From NCBI GenBank assembly GCA_963677175.2, contig CAXXES010000001.1, positions 310,001-374,000 on the forward strand: a DNA stretch of 64,000 bases, read 5' to 3'. Positions 8,739 through 18,574 of the stretch are shown here, piece after piece. A program made the translations under genes and the position numbers. Origin of the DNA: Sunxiuqinia sp963677175. GTDB lineage: Bacteria > Bacteroidota > Bacteroidia > Bacteroidales > Prolixibacteraceae. Numbering within the stretch: the stretch's first letter is position 1; each line of letters starts with the position of its first letter. The notes beneath the pieces are model-generated. The model was not told where the DNA came from. It saw nothing but the letters and a program-made list of their open reading frames with translations, and searched no databases.

Positions 8739-11700
8739 TGTTCATGTTTTTTGATTCACTTGAAATTAACAGGTAGATGCCGGGCACCACATACAAGGTT
8801 AGTATTGTCGCAATCGTTAATCCGCCAACAACAGCAACCCCCATGGCCACGCGGCTTTTAGCACCTTCACCAAAACCCAGGGCCAGCGGCAAAATTCCTA
8901 AAATGGTTGATAAGCTAGTCATCAGAATTGGTCGGAAACGTGCTGCCGATGCAAACTTAATGGCCTCCAGTTTATTCATGCCGGCTTCCTTGCGTTGGTT
9001 GGCAAACTCCACAATCAGGATTCCGTTTTTCGAAACCAGCCCAACGAGCATGATAATCCCAATTTGGCTAAAGATATTCATGGTGATATTGAAATACCAC
9101 ATGAACAGCAGGGCCCCGGTAAGTGCCAAAGGAACAGTCATCATCACAATGATTGGATCTTTGAAACTTTCAAACTGCGCGGAAAGCACGAGGAAAATTA
9201 ATACGATGGCCAACAAGAAGGCAAACATCAAACTAGACGAGCTTTCCATAAAATCTTTCGAGTCGCCATCAAGTGCAGTGCGAAAAGTATCGTCAAGCAC
9301 CCGATCCGCAATGTTGTCCATTTCCTCAATTCCTTGGCTAATGGTTTTTCCGTCGGCCAAACTGGACGAAATGGTAGCCGATACAAACCGGTTGTAACGG
9401 TACAATTGCGGCGGCGCCGTAGCCTCCCGGAGGCTAACAAAGTTATCCAGCTGAACCATGTGTCCCTTGTCATTTCGAACATACAGCGACTTCAGATCGA
9501 GCGGTTTATTACGATCCTGCCGGTCAAGTTCGCCCAAAATCTGGTACTGCTTTCCATTCATGATAAAATAGCCAAAACGCTGTCCACTAAGCGCCAGTTG
9601 CAGGGTTTGTCCAATGTTTTGCGTTGAAACTCCCAACAGGTTTGCCTTGTCGCGGTTAATCTCAATTTGCAGCTCGGGTTTGGTAAACTTCAAGTTGACG
9701 TCGGCCATCACAAAAGTCGGATTATCGTGCACTTCGGCCATAAACGCCGGCAAAACCTCCCTCAACTTATCGATGGTTGGCGCCTGAAGCACGTACTGAA
9801 TCGGCTGCCGGGCTCGCCTGCCTCCAAAGGTTGATTGTTGAATGACGTTGGCCCGTGCCTTGGTTTTCTTCCGCAGTTCGCCGGTAAGCTCACTGGCAAT
9901 TTGCTGTTGCGAACGCTCCCGCTCCGAAGGATGATTCAGCACCACCCGAACAAAAGCCCAGCTTCCGCGAACCAAGGTGGTCACTTTTTCCCGTTCCGGA
10001 ATCATATCTTCAACCAATTGAGCTAGATCTTCCACATAGCCGTAGTTAAACTCGTAAGTAGCGCCCTCGGGCGAAGATACATTCACATTCATCTGGGAGC
10101 GGTCTTCCATTGGTGCCATCTCCGCAGGAATCACTTTCCACAGAACAAAAATCAATACAAAAGATAAAATCAGAATTCCAAGTGAAATCCATTTTCGGCT
10201 GATAAAATTTTCAAGCGAACGACGGTATGCATCATTCAGCCTGACAAAGAACTTTTCGGTGTAATTATAGGCCTCGCTCCGTTTGTGACGGGTTTTCAGC
10301 AATTTGGTCGAAAGCATAGGTGTGAAGGTCAGCGCAACAAACGATGAAATAGATACCGCACCAGCGATCACAATACTGAATTCGCGGAAAAGCCTTCCGG
10401 TCATCCCTTCAAGAAACACGATGGGAAAGAAGACCGCCACCAGGGTAATGGTGGTAGCTATAATGGCGAAGAAAATTTCGTTGGCGCCCTCTAAGCCCGC
10501 TTGTCGCGGGCTCATGCCTTTTTCAATCTTCACATAAATATTCTCCATCATCACAATGGCATCGTCGACCACCAAACCGATGGAAAGTACAATGGCCAGC
10601 AGCGTAAGTACGTTGATTGTAAAGCCAGCCAGATACATGATAAAGAATGAACCAATCAATGAAACGGGAATTACAAGTATTGGAATAATGGTTGTTCGCC
10701 AATCGCGCAAAAATGTGAAAATGATAATGACAACCAGAAAGAATGCCAGGTAAATCGTTGTCTTCACCTCATCAATCGACGAACGGATATATTGGGTATT
10801 GTCGAAGCCAATGTCAACTTCCACATCATCGGGCAAATCCTTCTTCATGTATTCCAGGCGTTCGTATACTGCATCCACAATATCGATATGGTTAGCGCCA
10901 GGCTGTGGAATAATAACGGTGGCCACCATCGGGACTCCATTCATTTTCATAATGCCCCGCAGATCTTCCGGCCCCAGCTCAGCCCGCCCAATATCGCGCA
11001 CCCGGATCAGTTGATCGCCCGACTGCTTTAAAATCAAGCTATTAAACTCTTCCGGCGTGGTCATTAACCCAAGCGTACGAATGGTTAGTTCTGTGGTATT
11101 CCCTTCAATGCTTCCCGCCGGGAGCTCTACATTCTCACGCATAATGGCATTCCGGACATCGAGTGGAGTCATCTGGTAGCCAGCCAGTTTTGCCGGATCA
11201 AGCCAAATACGCATGGCAAATCGCTTCTCTCCCCAAATCCCTACCGAACTAACGCCCGAAACAGTTTGCAGCTGCTCTTTAAATGTCAGTTCTGCAATTT
11301 CGGAAAGCTCAAGCAAAGATCGTTTGGGGCTTTTTACAGCGATCATCAAAATAGGGCTGGCATCAGCATCTGCCTTGGAGACCGTTGGAGGATCGCAGTC
11401 GCGCGGAAGATAGCGCTGAGCTTGTGACACTTTATCGCGAACATCATTGGCTGCTGTTTCCAGGTCTACTGACAATTCAAATTCGACCGAAATCCGGCTA
11501 TCGCCCTGGCTGCTGCTACTGGTCAACGTCCGGATACCCGGAATACCGTTAATCGATTGTTCCAGGGGCTCAGTAATCTGGGTTTCAATCACATCTGAAT
11601 TTGCCCCAGGATAGGATGTTCTGACCGAAATAATGGGCGGATCGACACTGGGAAACTCGCGGATTCCCAAGAAAGTCATTCCAATAGCGCCAAAAAGTAG

Positions 11701-11763
11701 GATCACCAGTGAAAATACGGTGGCCAGTACGGGCCGTTTTATGCTGATAGATGAAAGACTCAT
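8710..11763 (-). CDS. RND-family (AcrB/MexB-like, HAE-1) efflux transporter
   Basis: A 1017-residue inner-membrane proton-driven pump with the standard two-fold repeat: TM1, a large periplasmic porter loop, TM2-7, a second loop, TM8-12. The N-terminus (ISIKRPVLATVFSL) is typical. TM4 carries GLVVDDAIVMMEN with the paired aspartates of the proton relay, and TM10 carries SKNGILIVEFAN with the matching lysine. Periplasmic motifs such as PPIISVRTSYPGA place it in the hydrophobe/amphiphile exporter branch rather than the heavy-metal (CusA) branch. It follows the adaptor gene by one base and overlaps the outer-membrane factor, so all three are co-expressed. Confidence 0.96.
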   Translation of the reverse strand: MSLSSISIKRPVLATVFSLVILLFGAIGMTFLGIREFPSVDPPIISVRTSYPGANSDVIETQITEPLEQSINGIPGIRTLTSSSSQGDSRISVEFELSVDLETAANDVRDKVSQAQRYLPRDCDPPTVSKADADASPILMIAVKSPKRSLLELSEIAELTFKEQLQTVSGVSSVGIWGEKRFAMRIWLDPAKLAGYQMTPLDVRNAIMRENVELPAGSIEGNTTELTIRTLGLMTTPEEFNSLILKQSGDQLIRVRDIGRAELGPEDLRGIMKMNGVPMVATVIIPQPGANHIDIVDAVYERLEYMKKDLPDDVEVDIGFDNTQYIRSSIDEVKTTIYLAFFLVVIIIFTFLRDWRTTIIPILVIPVSLIGSFFIMYLAGFTINVLTLLAIVLSIGLVVDDAIVMMENIYVKIEKGMSPRQAGLEGANEIFFAIIATTITLVAVFFPIVFLEGMTGRLFREFSIVIAGAVSISSFVALTFTPMLSTKLLKTRHKRSEAYNYTEKFFVRLNDAYRRSLENFISRKWISLGILILSFVLIFVLWKVIPAEMAPMEDRSQMNVNVSSPEGATYEFNYGYVEDLAQLVEDMIPEREKVTTLVRGSWAFVRVVLNHPSERERSQQQIASELTGELRKKTKARANVIQQSTFGGRRARQPIQYVLQAPTIDKLREVLPAFMAEVHDNPTFVMADVNLKFTKPELQIEINRDKANLLGVSTQNIGQTLQLALSGQRFGYFIMNGKQYQILGELDRQDRNKPLDLKSLYVRNDKGHMVQLDNFVSLREATAPPQLYRYNRFVSATISSSLADGKTISQGIEEMDNIADRVLDDTFRTALDGDSKDFMESSSSLMFAFLLAIVLIFLVLSAQFESFKDPIIVMMTVPLALTGALLFMWYFNITMNIFSQIGIIMLVGLVSKNGILIVEFANQRKEAGMNKLEAIKFASAARFRPILMTSLSTILGILPLALGFGEGAKSRVAMGVAVVGGLTIATILTLYVVPGIYLLISSESKNMNNEATSLKTN

Positions 11764-11764
11764 G

Positions 11765-12880
11765 TTACTCGTTTACTAAGTGTTGATTCGTCATCAAAGT
11801 ATCCAATTGGACCAGGAGATCTTCGCGAAGCTGTAAAGTTGCTGTGGTCAGTAGAGTATCGCCAAAATTCAGGCCTGACCTAATTTGGATATGCGATTCT
11901 GTTCGCAGTCCGGTTTCAACACGAACTTGCTTGGCCCTTCCGTTCTTCAGTATAAATACTTTTTCGCCTTCCATTTCAGGAATTAAGGCCTGGGTTGGAA
12001 TGGAAACCGCATTTTCAATCTGCGACAACCGTGCTCTCACGCTGGCAAAGCGTCCAGGCTTAAGTTCCTCGTTGGTGTTGGGATAGAGCGCCCGGGCAAC
12101 GATGGTCCGCGTATTGATGTCAACCTTCGGCTCGATGGCATAGACTTCAGCTTTAAAAGTATTCTGAACGCCATCAATCTGGAAACTGATGGGAAACCCG
12201 GGAACCACTTCGCCCGCATAGCGTTCCGGTATAGAAAACTCAATTTTCAGCGGACTGATTTTGACTAGTTGAACAATCTTGGTTTGGGTGGTTGCATAAG
12301 CGCCTTCGCTGATCATTCGCAGTCCCACAATTCCATCGAAAGGAGCGCGCAACTCAGTTTCGGCAATTCGTGACTCCACCAACATGACGTCAGCTTCCAG
12401 TGTCTCCAATTCAGTAGCCACTTGGTCGTAACTTTCGCGGCTGATGGCGTCGCGATCAAGCAGCTGCCGCTGTCTGTACTCCCGCTCCTCAACCAGTTTA
12501 CGTTGTGCTTTCAATTTCTGCAATTGTGCCTGTAGTGGCCGGTCGTTAATTTTTGCCAGCAACTCCCCTTTCTTCACCCGTCGTCCTTCCCTGAAAAAGA
12601 TGCCAACCACTTTTCCCGAAGTTTCAAAGGCTAAATCTACTTCCTCATCGGGAAGCAGCGAAGCTGTGCTGTATATCATTTCGTCCATTTTCGTCGGAAT
12701 CAAAACATAACCACTTGCAAACAGCGGCTGTTGTCCTCCTGCACCCATTCCACGCGGACCGGGCTCTTCTTCCGAACTAAATAGGGTTTTGACTTTGGGA
12801 TACATCACAATCCCAACAAGTACGATGATTATTACAATAGTGATCGAGACCCTGATGATCTGTTTAGAATTATTTGCCAT
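11765..12880 (-). CDS. RND pump periplasmic adaptor (membrane fusion protein)
   Basis: A 371-residue adaptor with an N-terminal membrane anchor (residues about 9-27). The lipoyl/barrel-sandwich halves lie around 75-110 and 175-200, separated by an alpha-helical hairpin (about 110-170). C-terminal beta-barrel and membrane-proximal domains follow. The paired ETSGKV and LRAPFDGIVG motifs are those of the HlyD/AcrA family. It links the RND pump to the TolC-like channel and is the promoter-proximal gene of the operon. No local regulator (TetR, MarR) is visible beside it. Confidence 0.94.
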   Translation of the reverse strand: MANNSKQIIRVSITIVIIIVLVGIVMYPKVKTLFSSEEEPGPRGMGAGGQQPLFASGYVLIPTKMDEMIYSTASLLPDEEVDLAFETSGKVVGIFFREGRRVKKGELLAKINDRPLQAQLQKLKAQRKLVEEREYRQRQLLDRDAISRESYDQVATELETLEADVMLVESRIAETELRAPFDGIVGLRMISEGAYATTQTKIVQLVKISPLKIEFSIPERYAGEVVPGFPISFQIDGVQNTFKAEVYAIEPKVDINTRTIVARALYPNTNEELKPGRFASVRARLSQIENAVSIPTQALIPEMEGEKVFILKNGRAKQVRVETGLRTESHIQIRSGLNFGDTLLTTATLQLREDLLVQLDTLMTNQHLVNE

Positions 12881-13001
12881 GGCTTATCTAGCTTGCTCTT
12901 TAGGTTAACTGATCTGTTTTGACTATCAAAATCTTCAAAGGTTAAATTTCGAAGAAAAAAATATTAGCTGGCATTTTTACTTAATCGCTCTGGCAGTTAT
13001 T

Positions 13002-16000
13002 TCAGGGAGATGAGACTCCAACTCCAACAATATCATTCAGAGTATGACCAGCAGTTTCCACATTGGGAACATACGAAAAGGTAAGGCTCAGCTTATCCTT
13101 TTTTTCTTTCATCCGGCACTTGTTCGGGTTTTGTTGTAAATAGTGAAGTACTTTGGTGAAGGTTTCACTTTGGTAAAAAGACGACTGCTGATCAGCAACG
13201 AAAAAGCAAATCATCTTTTTGTCCTTCAGAATGATGCGCTCAATGCCCAAACCGATCGCCTTCCAACGGACACGCACAACTTCCAGCAATTCCTTGCTGG
13301 CTTGCGGAAGTTTTCCAAATCGGTCAATCAATCCCAGCTCAAACTGCTGCAAATCCACTTCGCTTTCCAGGTTGTCGAGTTGACGGTAAAGCAACATCCG
13401 CTCCGAGATACTTTGAATGTAGGTATCCGGGAACAACAGCTCCATATCGGTGTCAATCTGGCAATCATTGACAAATTGTGCTTGAAGGAATGTTTTGCCA
13501 GCCGCTCCCTGTTCTTCCTGAAACAGCTCCTTGTATTCGCCCTGCTTCAACTCCTGCATGGCTTCATTCAGAATCCGGTGATAGGTTTCATAGCCAATAT
13601 CGGCAATAAAACCACTTTGCTCGGCTCCCAATAGGTTGCCGGCCCCGCGAATATCCAGGTCGCGCATGGCAATGTTGAACCCGCTGCCCAGCTCCGAAAA
13701 CTCTTCAATGGCACGCAAACGTTGACGGGCTTCACCGCTCAGACTTACCAGTGGTGGCGTTATCAAATAGCAAAAAGCTTTTTTGTTTGATCGCCCCACG
13801 CGTCCGCGTAGCTGGTGCAAATCGCTCAATCCAAAATTTTGCGCGTTATTAATTATGATGGTGTTGGCGTTCGGAATATCCAGTCCCGACTCAATAATGG
13901 TGGTTGCAATAAGCACATCGTTTTCGCCATTGATAAAATCGAGCATGATCTTTTCAAGCTTGGGACCATCCATCTGCCCGTGTCCCACCACAGTTTTTAC
14001 GCCCGGAACAATTCGTTTGATCACAGCCTCAACTTCGTGAATATTCTGCACCCGATTGTGAATGAAGAAAACCTGTCCATTTCGGGCCACTTCGTAATTG
14101 ATGGCATCGCGGATCACCTCCTCGTTAAAACCATGCAGCTCGGTAATGATTGGGTAGCGATTGGGTGGCGGTGTTTGAATAATCGACAAATCGCGGGCAC
14201 CCATAAGCGAGAATTGTAAGGTTCGCGGAATAGGCGTGGCCGTCAGCGTCATCGTATCTACATTCACTTTAAACTGCTTCAGCTTTTCCTTCACCGAAAC
14301 ACCAAACTTTTGCTCCTCATCCACAACAAGCAAACCCAAATCCCTGAATTTGACATCTTTGCCGACCAAGCGGTGTGTTCCAATCAGAATATCGATGACG
14401 CCGGCTTCTGCTTCCTTCAGTATCTTTCTCACTTCGCCGGCAGGCCGCAAACGGCTAACGTATTCAATCCGAACGGGAAAATCCTTGAGCCGCTCGGAAA
14501 ACGTTTTGTAATGCTGAAGTGCCAGAATGGTGGTGGGCACCAAAACGGCCACTTGCTTGCTATCGGCAACCGCCTTAAAGGCTCCGCGGATGGCGATCTC
14601 GGTTTTTCCGAACCCTACGTCGCCGCAAACCAACCGGTCCATCGGCATCTCACGCTCCATGTCTTCTTTTACCGCTTGGGTAGCCGTCACCTGGTCGGGG
14701 GTATCTTCGTAAATAAAGGAAGCTTCGAGCTCGGTTTGCAGGTACGAATCGGGCGAAAAAGCAAAGCCCCGTTCCTTTTTGCGTTCGGCATAAAGCGCGA
14801 TCAGATCTTTGGCAATATCCTTTACCTTTTTCTTGGTGCGCTCCTTCATCTTCTGCCAGGCGCCGGTTCCCAGCTTATTTATTTTGGGCTCAACACCCTC
14901 TTTGCCTTTGTATTTCGAAATGCGGTGCAGCGATTGAATACTAACAAACAACACATCACTGTCGCGGTAAACCAGCCGAACAGCTTCCTGTATTTTTCCG
15001 TTGACTTCGGTCTTTACCAATCCTGCAAATTTCCCGATACCGTGGTCGATATGCACCACATAATCGCCCTGGTGCAACTTGTTCAGCTCTTTCAGGGTGA
15101 TGCTTTCCTTTTGTGGCTTCCGGGTTTTCAATTGAAACCGGTGGTATCGTTCAAAAATCTGGTGATCGGTGTAGCAACAAAGCTTAAGCGTGTGGTCAAT
15201 AAACCCTTCGTGTAAGGTGAAATTCAAATCGGTAAATTCCACAACCCGATTTTGATCCTTGAAAATGGCGTGTAGCCGCTCAATCTGCTTTTGATTGGAT
15301 GAAAGAATGAAATTGGTATAGCCTTTGGCTGAATTGTCTTGCAGATTTTCAGCCAACAACTTAAAATTCTTATTGAAAACCGGCTGGACCGATGTGCTAA
15401 ACTGGTAGTGCTTCTGAGTTTGAAAATAATTGCTTGTTCCCGATTCCAGGCAGATAAAGTGATTGAGCGCGCTTAAAAAATCCGCCCCTGAAATCAGTCG
15501 GCTAAGCAAATCCTCTGCTAACTCTTCATCGCTGACTGCCTGCTGATGAATACGATCAATCAAATTTGAAACCAGCGAAATATCACGGATATAGATGCTG
15601 CTTTTTTTTGACAGGAAGTTGAGAAAGTTATCGCGTTTTTCCTCGCTTAGGGCTTCCTGGATGTTTGGGATAATCACGATCTTTTCGAGCTGGACTTTCG
15701 AAATCTGGGTTTCGATATCAAAACTACGGATACTATCTACTACATCACCAAAAAAGTCGAGCCGGTAAGGGTCTTCGTGCGAAAAAGAATAAATATCGAC
15801 CAAGCTTCCACGTATGGAATATTGCCCCGGCTCCACCACAAAATCAACCCGCTCGAAACCGTATTCAAACAACACATCATTCAAAAACTGAATCGATAAC
15901 TTGTTGTTTTTATGCACAGGAAAACTGTTCGACTCCAACCCCTCGCCCGAAATGACCTTTTCGGTTAGCGCTTCGGGATAGGTGACAATGCTGATCTGGT

Positions 16001-16346
16001 TGTTTTCATGAAGCTGGTTTAAAACTTCAGTTCGAAGAATAATATTCTCCTGCTCAACGGAATCAAACTGTCCGGCCCGCTTGTACGATCCGGGGAAAAA
16101 GAACAGAGGAGAAGCCGTTTTCAGGTTTACCAAATCGTCATAAAAGTAGGCTGCTTCTTCCTTGTCATTCAAAATAAACACCAGCGGCTGCTTGTGCTTT
16201 TCGGCCAAAACGGAAGCCAATACCGCTTGTGACGAACCCAAAAGCCCCGATAGGTGAATCTTTTCACCCGGGGTATTCACGCTTTTCAGCAAAGATTGAA
16301 TAACCTCCTGCTTTTCAAATACCTTCTTAAAATGCTGTAATTCCAA
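13002..16346 (-). CDS. mfd: Transcription-repair coupling factor Mfd, TTG start
   Basis: Large ATP-dependent translocase that removes stalled RNA polymerase and recruits nucleotide excision repair. In order: a UvrB-like N-terminal region, an RNA-polymerase-interacting domain (GDYVVHIDHGIGKFAGL), an SF2 motor with Walker A GDVGFGKTE and Walker B VVDEEQKFGV, TATPIPRTL (motif III), GRVGRSNKKAF (motif VI), and a TRCF C-terminal domain. The open frame extends 37 codons further upstream. However, that extension overlaps a perfect TATCTTTA -7 element, so a TTG at 16346 (first residues LELQHFKKVF) is the likely start, giving 1114 residues, the usual size. Confidence 0.93.
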   Translation of the reverse strand: MELQHFKKVFEKQEVIQSLLKSVNTPGEKIHLSGLLGSSQAVLASVLAEKHKQPLVFILNDKEEAAYFYDDLVNLKTASPLFFFPGSYKRAGQFDSVEQENIILRTEVLNQLHENNQISIVTYPEALTEKVISGEGLESNSFPVHKNNKLSIQFLNDVLFEYGFERVDFVVEPGQYSIRGSLVDIYSFSHEDPYRLDFFGDVVDSIRSFDIETQISKVQLEKIVIIPNIQEALSEEKRDNFLNFLSKKSSIYIRDISLVSNLIDRIHQQAVSDEELAEDLLSRLISGADFLSALNHFICLESGTSNYFQTQKHYQFSTSVQPVFNKNFKLLAENLQDNSAKGYTNFILSSNQKQIERLHAIFKDQNRVVEFTDLNFTLHEGFIDHTLKLCCYTDHQIFERYHRFQLKTRKPQKESITLKELNKLHQGDYVVHIDHGIGKFAGLVKTEVNGKIQEAVRLVYRDSDVLFVSIQSLHRISKYKGKEGVEPKINKLGTGAWQKMKERTKKKVKDIAKDLIALYAERKKERGFAFSPDSYLQTELEASFIYEDTPDQVTATQAVKEDMEREMPMDRLVCGDVGFGKTEIAIRGAFKAVADSKQVAVLVPTTILALQHYKTFSERLKDFPVRIEYVSRLRPAGEVRKILKEAEAGVIDILIGTHRLVGKDVKFRDLGLLVVDEEQKFGVSVKEKLKQFKVNVDTMTLTATPIPRTLQFSLMGARDLSIIQTPPPNRYPIITELHGFNEEVIRDAINYEVARNGQVFFIHNRVQNIHEVEAVIKRIVPGVKTVVGHGQMDGPKLEKIMLDFINGENDVLIATTIIESGLDIPNANTIIINNAQNFGLSDLHQLRGRVGRSNKKAFCYLITPPLVSLSGEARQRLRAIEEFSELGSGFNIAMRDLDIRGAGNLLGAEQSGFIADIGYETYHRILNEAMQELKQGEYKELFQEEQGAAGKTFLQAQFVNDCQIDTDMELLFPDTYIQSISERMLLYRQLDNLESEVDLQQFELGLIDRFGKLPQASKELLEVVRVRWKAIGLGIERIILKDKKMICFFVADQQSSFYQSETFTKVLHYLQQNPNKCRMKEKKDKLSLTFSYVPNVETAGHTLNDIVGVGVSSP

Positions 16347-16365
16347 ACTTCTATAAAATTTCGCG

Positions 16366-16373
16366 TAAAGATA
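16366..16373 (-). promoter_or_regulatory. Bacteroidota-type -7 element upstream of mfd
   Basis: The minus strand reads TATCTTTA, one base off the TAnnTTTG consensus used by the Bacteroidota primary sigma factor, 20 bases upstream of the proposed TTG start. No convincing TTG at -33 is seen. It argues against translation starting upstream. Confidence 0.5.
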
Positions 16374-16674
16374 GGGAATAGTTTGAGTTGGGGTTGGCCA
16401 ATCCTTCATTAATTCGACTGAAGACGATCTAGAAGAACACACACGGAACGCTACCAAAACTCACGAAGACAGCTTGTCCATTCCCTCGTTGTTTTTCCAA
16501 AACAACCATCTGGTTTCGGGCGAACGTGATTCAAAAAACATTCAAAAAAAACCAATGAAATTCTTTGTCTGTAGTGTATCTTTAAGCCTCAAACAAAAAA
16601 AGTCATTCCGGGCAGGTTAATCATTATAAGCGAATTTCATTGAATGCCTTTGAAAAACAAAAATAGATATTGAC

Positions 16675-17484
16675 ATGAAAGCAAAGATCGGCATTACACT
16701 AAGTGGAGGCGGAGCACGCGGAATTGCGCATATTGGCGTTTTAGCGGCGCTGGAGAAATATGGCATCCGTCCGGAAATCATTTCAGGAACCAGTATCGGC
16801 GCATTGATTGGCGTTTTGTATGCTTCCGGCTACGAACCTGAAGCCATCTTGAAGCTAATTAAAGAAAGTAAACTGTACAAGATGATTAGCCTGAGTCTCC
16901 CTTCGCGCGGGCTGCTTGATCTGACGAAAGTCGAGAAACTCCTGCGCATTCATATCCCTGAAGACGATTTTTCAGCCCTAAAAAAACAATTCCATTGCGC
17001 TGTGACCAATTTAAACACCGGAAAATCAGAGATGATTTCCAGCGGAAAGCTGATTGACTATGTACTGGCCTCCATGTCCATTCCCATTGTTTTTGCACCG
17101 CGAATCATCAACGGGCAAATGTATGTCGATGGCGGAATATTAAATAACCTGCCGGTTGAACCCTTGCTTGGCCAAGCCGAGCTGATCGTAGGCGTGCATG
17201 TTAACCACAATGAAGAGTTGAAGGAAATTTCGGGAATCAAAGCCATTGCAGAGCGCAGCTTTCGCTTAGCGATCACAAAAAACGTGGAGTCGAAATTTGA
17301 TCTTTGCAACCTGCTTATTGACCCGCCGGCCATGCAGCAATACAATGTGTTCGACTTTTCAAAAGCCGATGAAATCTACGCCATTGGCTTTTCGGAAACC
17401 GAAAGCCACATTCTTCAATTTTCAGACTTGATCGATTTTGAGCAAGTGGTTGCAGAGAAGAAAAGACGGCAACATGAAAATTAG
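16675..17484 (+). CDS. Patatin-like phospholipase family protein
   Basis: A 269-residue serine hydrolase. The oxyanion-hole glycines are in SGGGARG (10-15), the nucleophile Ser40 lies in GTSIG, and the catalytic Asp152 in DGG. The Ser-Asp dyad is therefore complete. No signal peptide is visible, so it is probably cytoplasmic or membrane-associated and acts on phospholipid or other acyl esters. It is transcribed divergently from mfd with about 330 bases between the two start codons; that gap contains a TATCTTTA element near 16577. The family assignment is secure, the substrate unknown. Confidence 0.93.
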   Translation: MKAKIGITLSGGGARGIAHIGVLAALEKYGIRPEIISGTSIGALIGVLYASGYEPEAILKLIKESKLYKMISLSLPSRGLLDLTKVEKLLRIHIPEDDFSALKKQFHCAVTNLNTGKSEMISSGKLIDYVLASMSIPIVFAPRIINGQMYVDGGILNNLPVEPLLGQAELIVGVHVNHNEELKEISGIKAIAERSFRLAITKNVESKFDLCNLLIDPPAMQQYNVFDFSKADEIYAIGFSETESHILQFSDLIDFEQVVAEKKRRQHEN

Positions 17485-17542
17485 TTGTTCCATCAAATCC
17501 TTATTATAAAAAGGATATGGTGTGAATGAGCATAAAAGGCCT

Positions 17543-17550
17543 TAACTTTG
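17543..17550 (+). promoter_or_regulatory. -7 promoter element TAACTTTG
   Basis: An exact match to TAnnTTTG that ends 17 bases before the ATG of the coiled-coil lipoprotein gene. The leader would be very short, as is common in Bacteroidota. Confidence 0.5.
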
Positions 17551-17567
17551 AGTAAAATAATCTGATC

Positions 17568-18440
17568 ATGAAAAAACTACCATTTATTTTAGTCGCAATA
17601 CTCATCTTGGGTTCCTGTCAGCAAAAAAAACTCGACCGGATGCAAGAAGTACAAGATAGCTTAGAGCAAGTTGCAGCCAATAAAGATTCGTCCATTACCG
17701 ATTTTATTGGCACGATGAATGAAATTCAGGCGAACCTGGATTCAATAAAAAAACTGGAGGAGATTGTCAATATCGAATCCAAAAGCAATGCCGAACCCCA
17801 GTCGAGCACTCGTCAAAAAGTTCTTCGCGATTTAGCCTTGATCAACGAACTACTTCAAAAAAACAGAGAGCTGGTGCTATCGCAAAAAAAGAAAATGAAT
17901 TATTCATCATACAAGATGAAGGAAATGCAGGAGATGCTGGATTTGATGGGCACCCAGTTGGAAACAAAAAATACGGAGATTGTAGCACTACAAGATGAGC
18001 TTCAAAGACTGCAACTCAACATGACGGATTTGAACCAAGATTTGGCTGCTGCCCAAGAGCGAACCCAAGAGCAAGCCCGTTTGCTGGAAGAAAAAACAAG
18101 TACCATTGACCAGCAAATCTCGACACTGAACACAGCCTTTTATGTATTTGGAACCGCCAAAGAGCTCGTTGAAAATGGGATTGTAGAAAAAGAAGGAGGC
18201 TTTCTCGGGATTGGACGCAGCCTGAAATTCCGGAAAGATTTTAACCCCGACCTGTTTACAAAAATCGATATTCGTGAAGTGGACGAAATCAGCCTGAACT
18301 CCAAAAAAGCCACCGTCGTCACAACCCATCCGGCCAACAGCTATGAATTAACCGGTGACGATTTGGTTGAAAAACTGGTGATCACCAACCCGAACCAGTT
18401 TTGGGAAACCAACAGATATTTGGTAATTGTGGTGAACTAA
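17568..18440 (+). CDS. Coiled-coil lipoprotein of unknown function
   Basis: A 290-residue protein with a lipoprotein signal peptide ending LGSC (lipidated Cys17). A long, charged, heptad-rich region follows from about residue 20 to 190, with two coiled-coil blocks (about 30-65 and 85-190). The C-terminal domain of about 95 residues is beta-rich and contains a GGFLGIGRSLK segment. It is presumably anchored in the inner or outer membrane with the coiled coil in the periplasm. The same gene type is widespread in Bacteroidota, but I know no assigned function. It has its own promoter element and a long hairpin downstream. Confidence 0.85.
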   Translation: MKKLPFILVAILILGSCQQKKLDRMQEVQDSLEQVAANKDSSITDFIGTMNEIQANLDSIKKLEEIVNIESKSNAEPQSSTRQKVLRDLALINELLQKNRELVLSQKKKMNYSSYKMKEMQEMLDLMGTQLETKNTEIVALQDELQRLQLNMTDLNQDLAAAQERTQEQARLLEEKTSTIDQQISTLNTAFYVFGTAKELVENGIVEKEGGFLGIGRSLKFRKDFNPDLFTKIDIREVDEISLNSKKATVVTTHPANSYELTGDDLVEKLVITNPNQFWETNRYLVIVVN

Positions 18441-18485
18441 CACACGCCAAAAGAAGCGATCCTCAACAAGGGGAATACAGATAAG

Positions 18486-18539
18486 ACACGAATTCACAAA
18501 GCCACAAATAAAAATCTTTGTGGCTTTGTGAATTCGTGT
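18486..18539. terminator. Perfect 23-bp inverted repeat between convergent genes
   Basis: The arms 18486-18508 and 18517-18539 are exact reverse complements with an 8-base loop. The hairpin is followed by a T-rich run on the plus strand. It lies between the ends of the coiled-coil lipoprotein gene and pyrC, so it can serve as a bidirectional terminator. The arm words (ACGAATTCACAAAG) recall dispersed spacer repeats, so it may also be a repeat element. Confidence 0.6.
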
Positions 18540-18574
18540 TTAAATTTTTTGCTTTAGAGAAACGCCTCCTACTT

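Noticed and set aside
16347..16457. N-terminal extension of Mfd to an upstream ATG
   Set aside because: The extra 37 codons overlap a TATCTTTA promoter element and do not resemble Mfd N-termini.
18486..18539. Small RNA gene from the long hairpin
   Set aside because: Its position between two convergent gene ends fits a terminator or a dispersed palindrome; no promoter for an independent RNA is visible.
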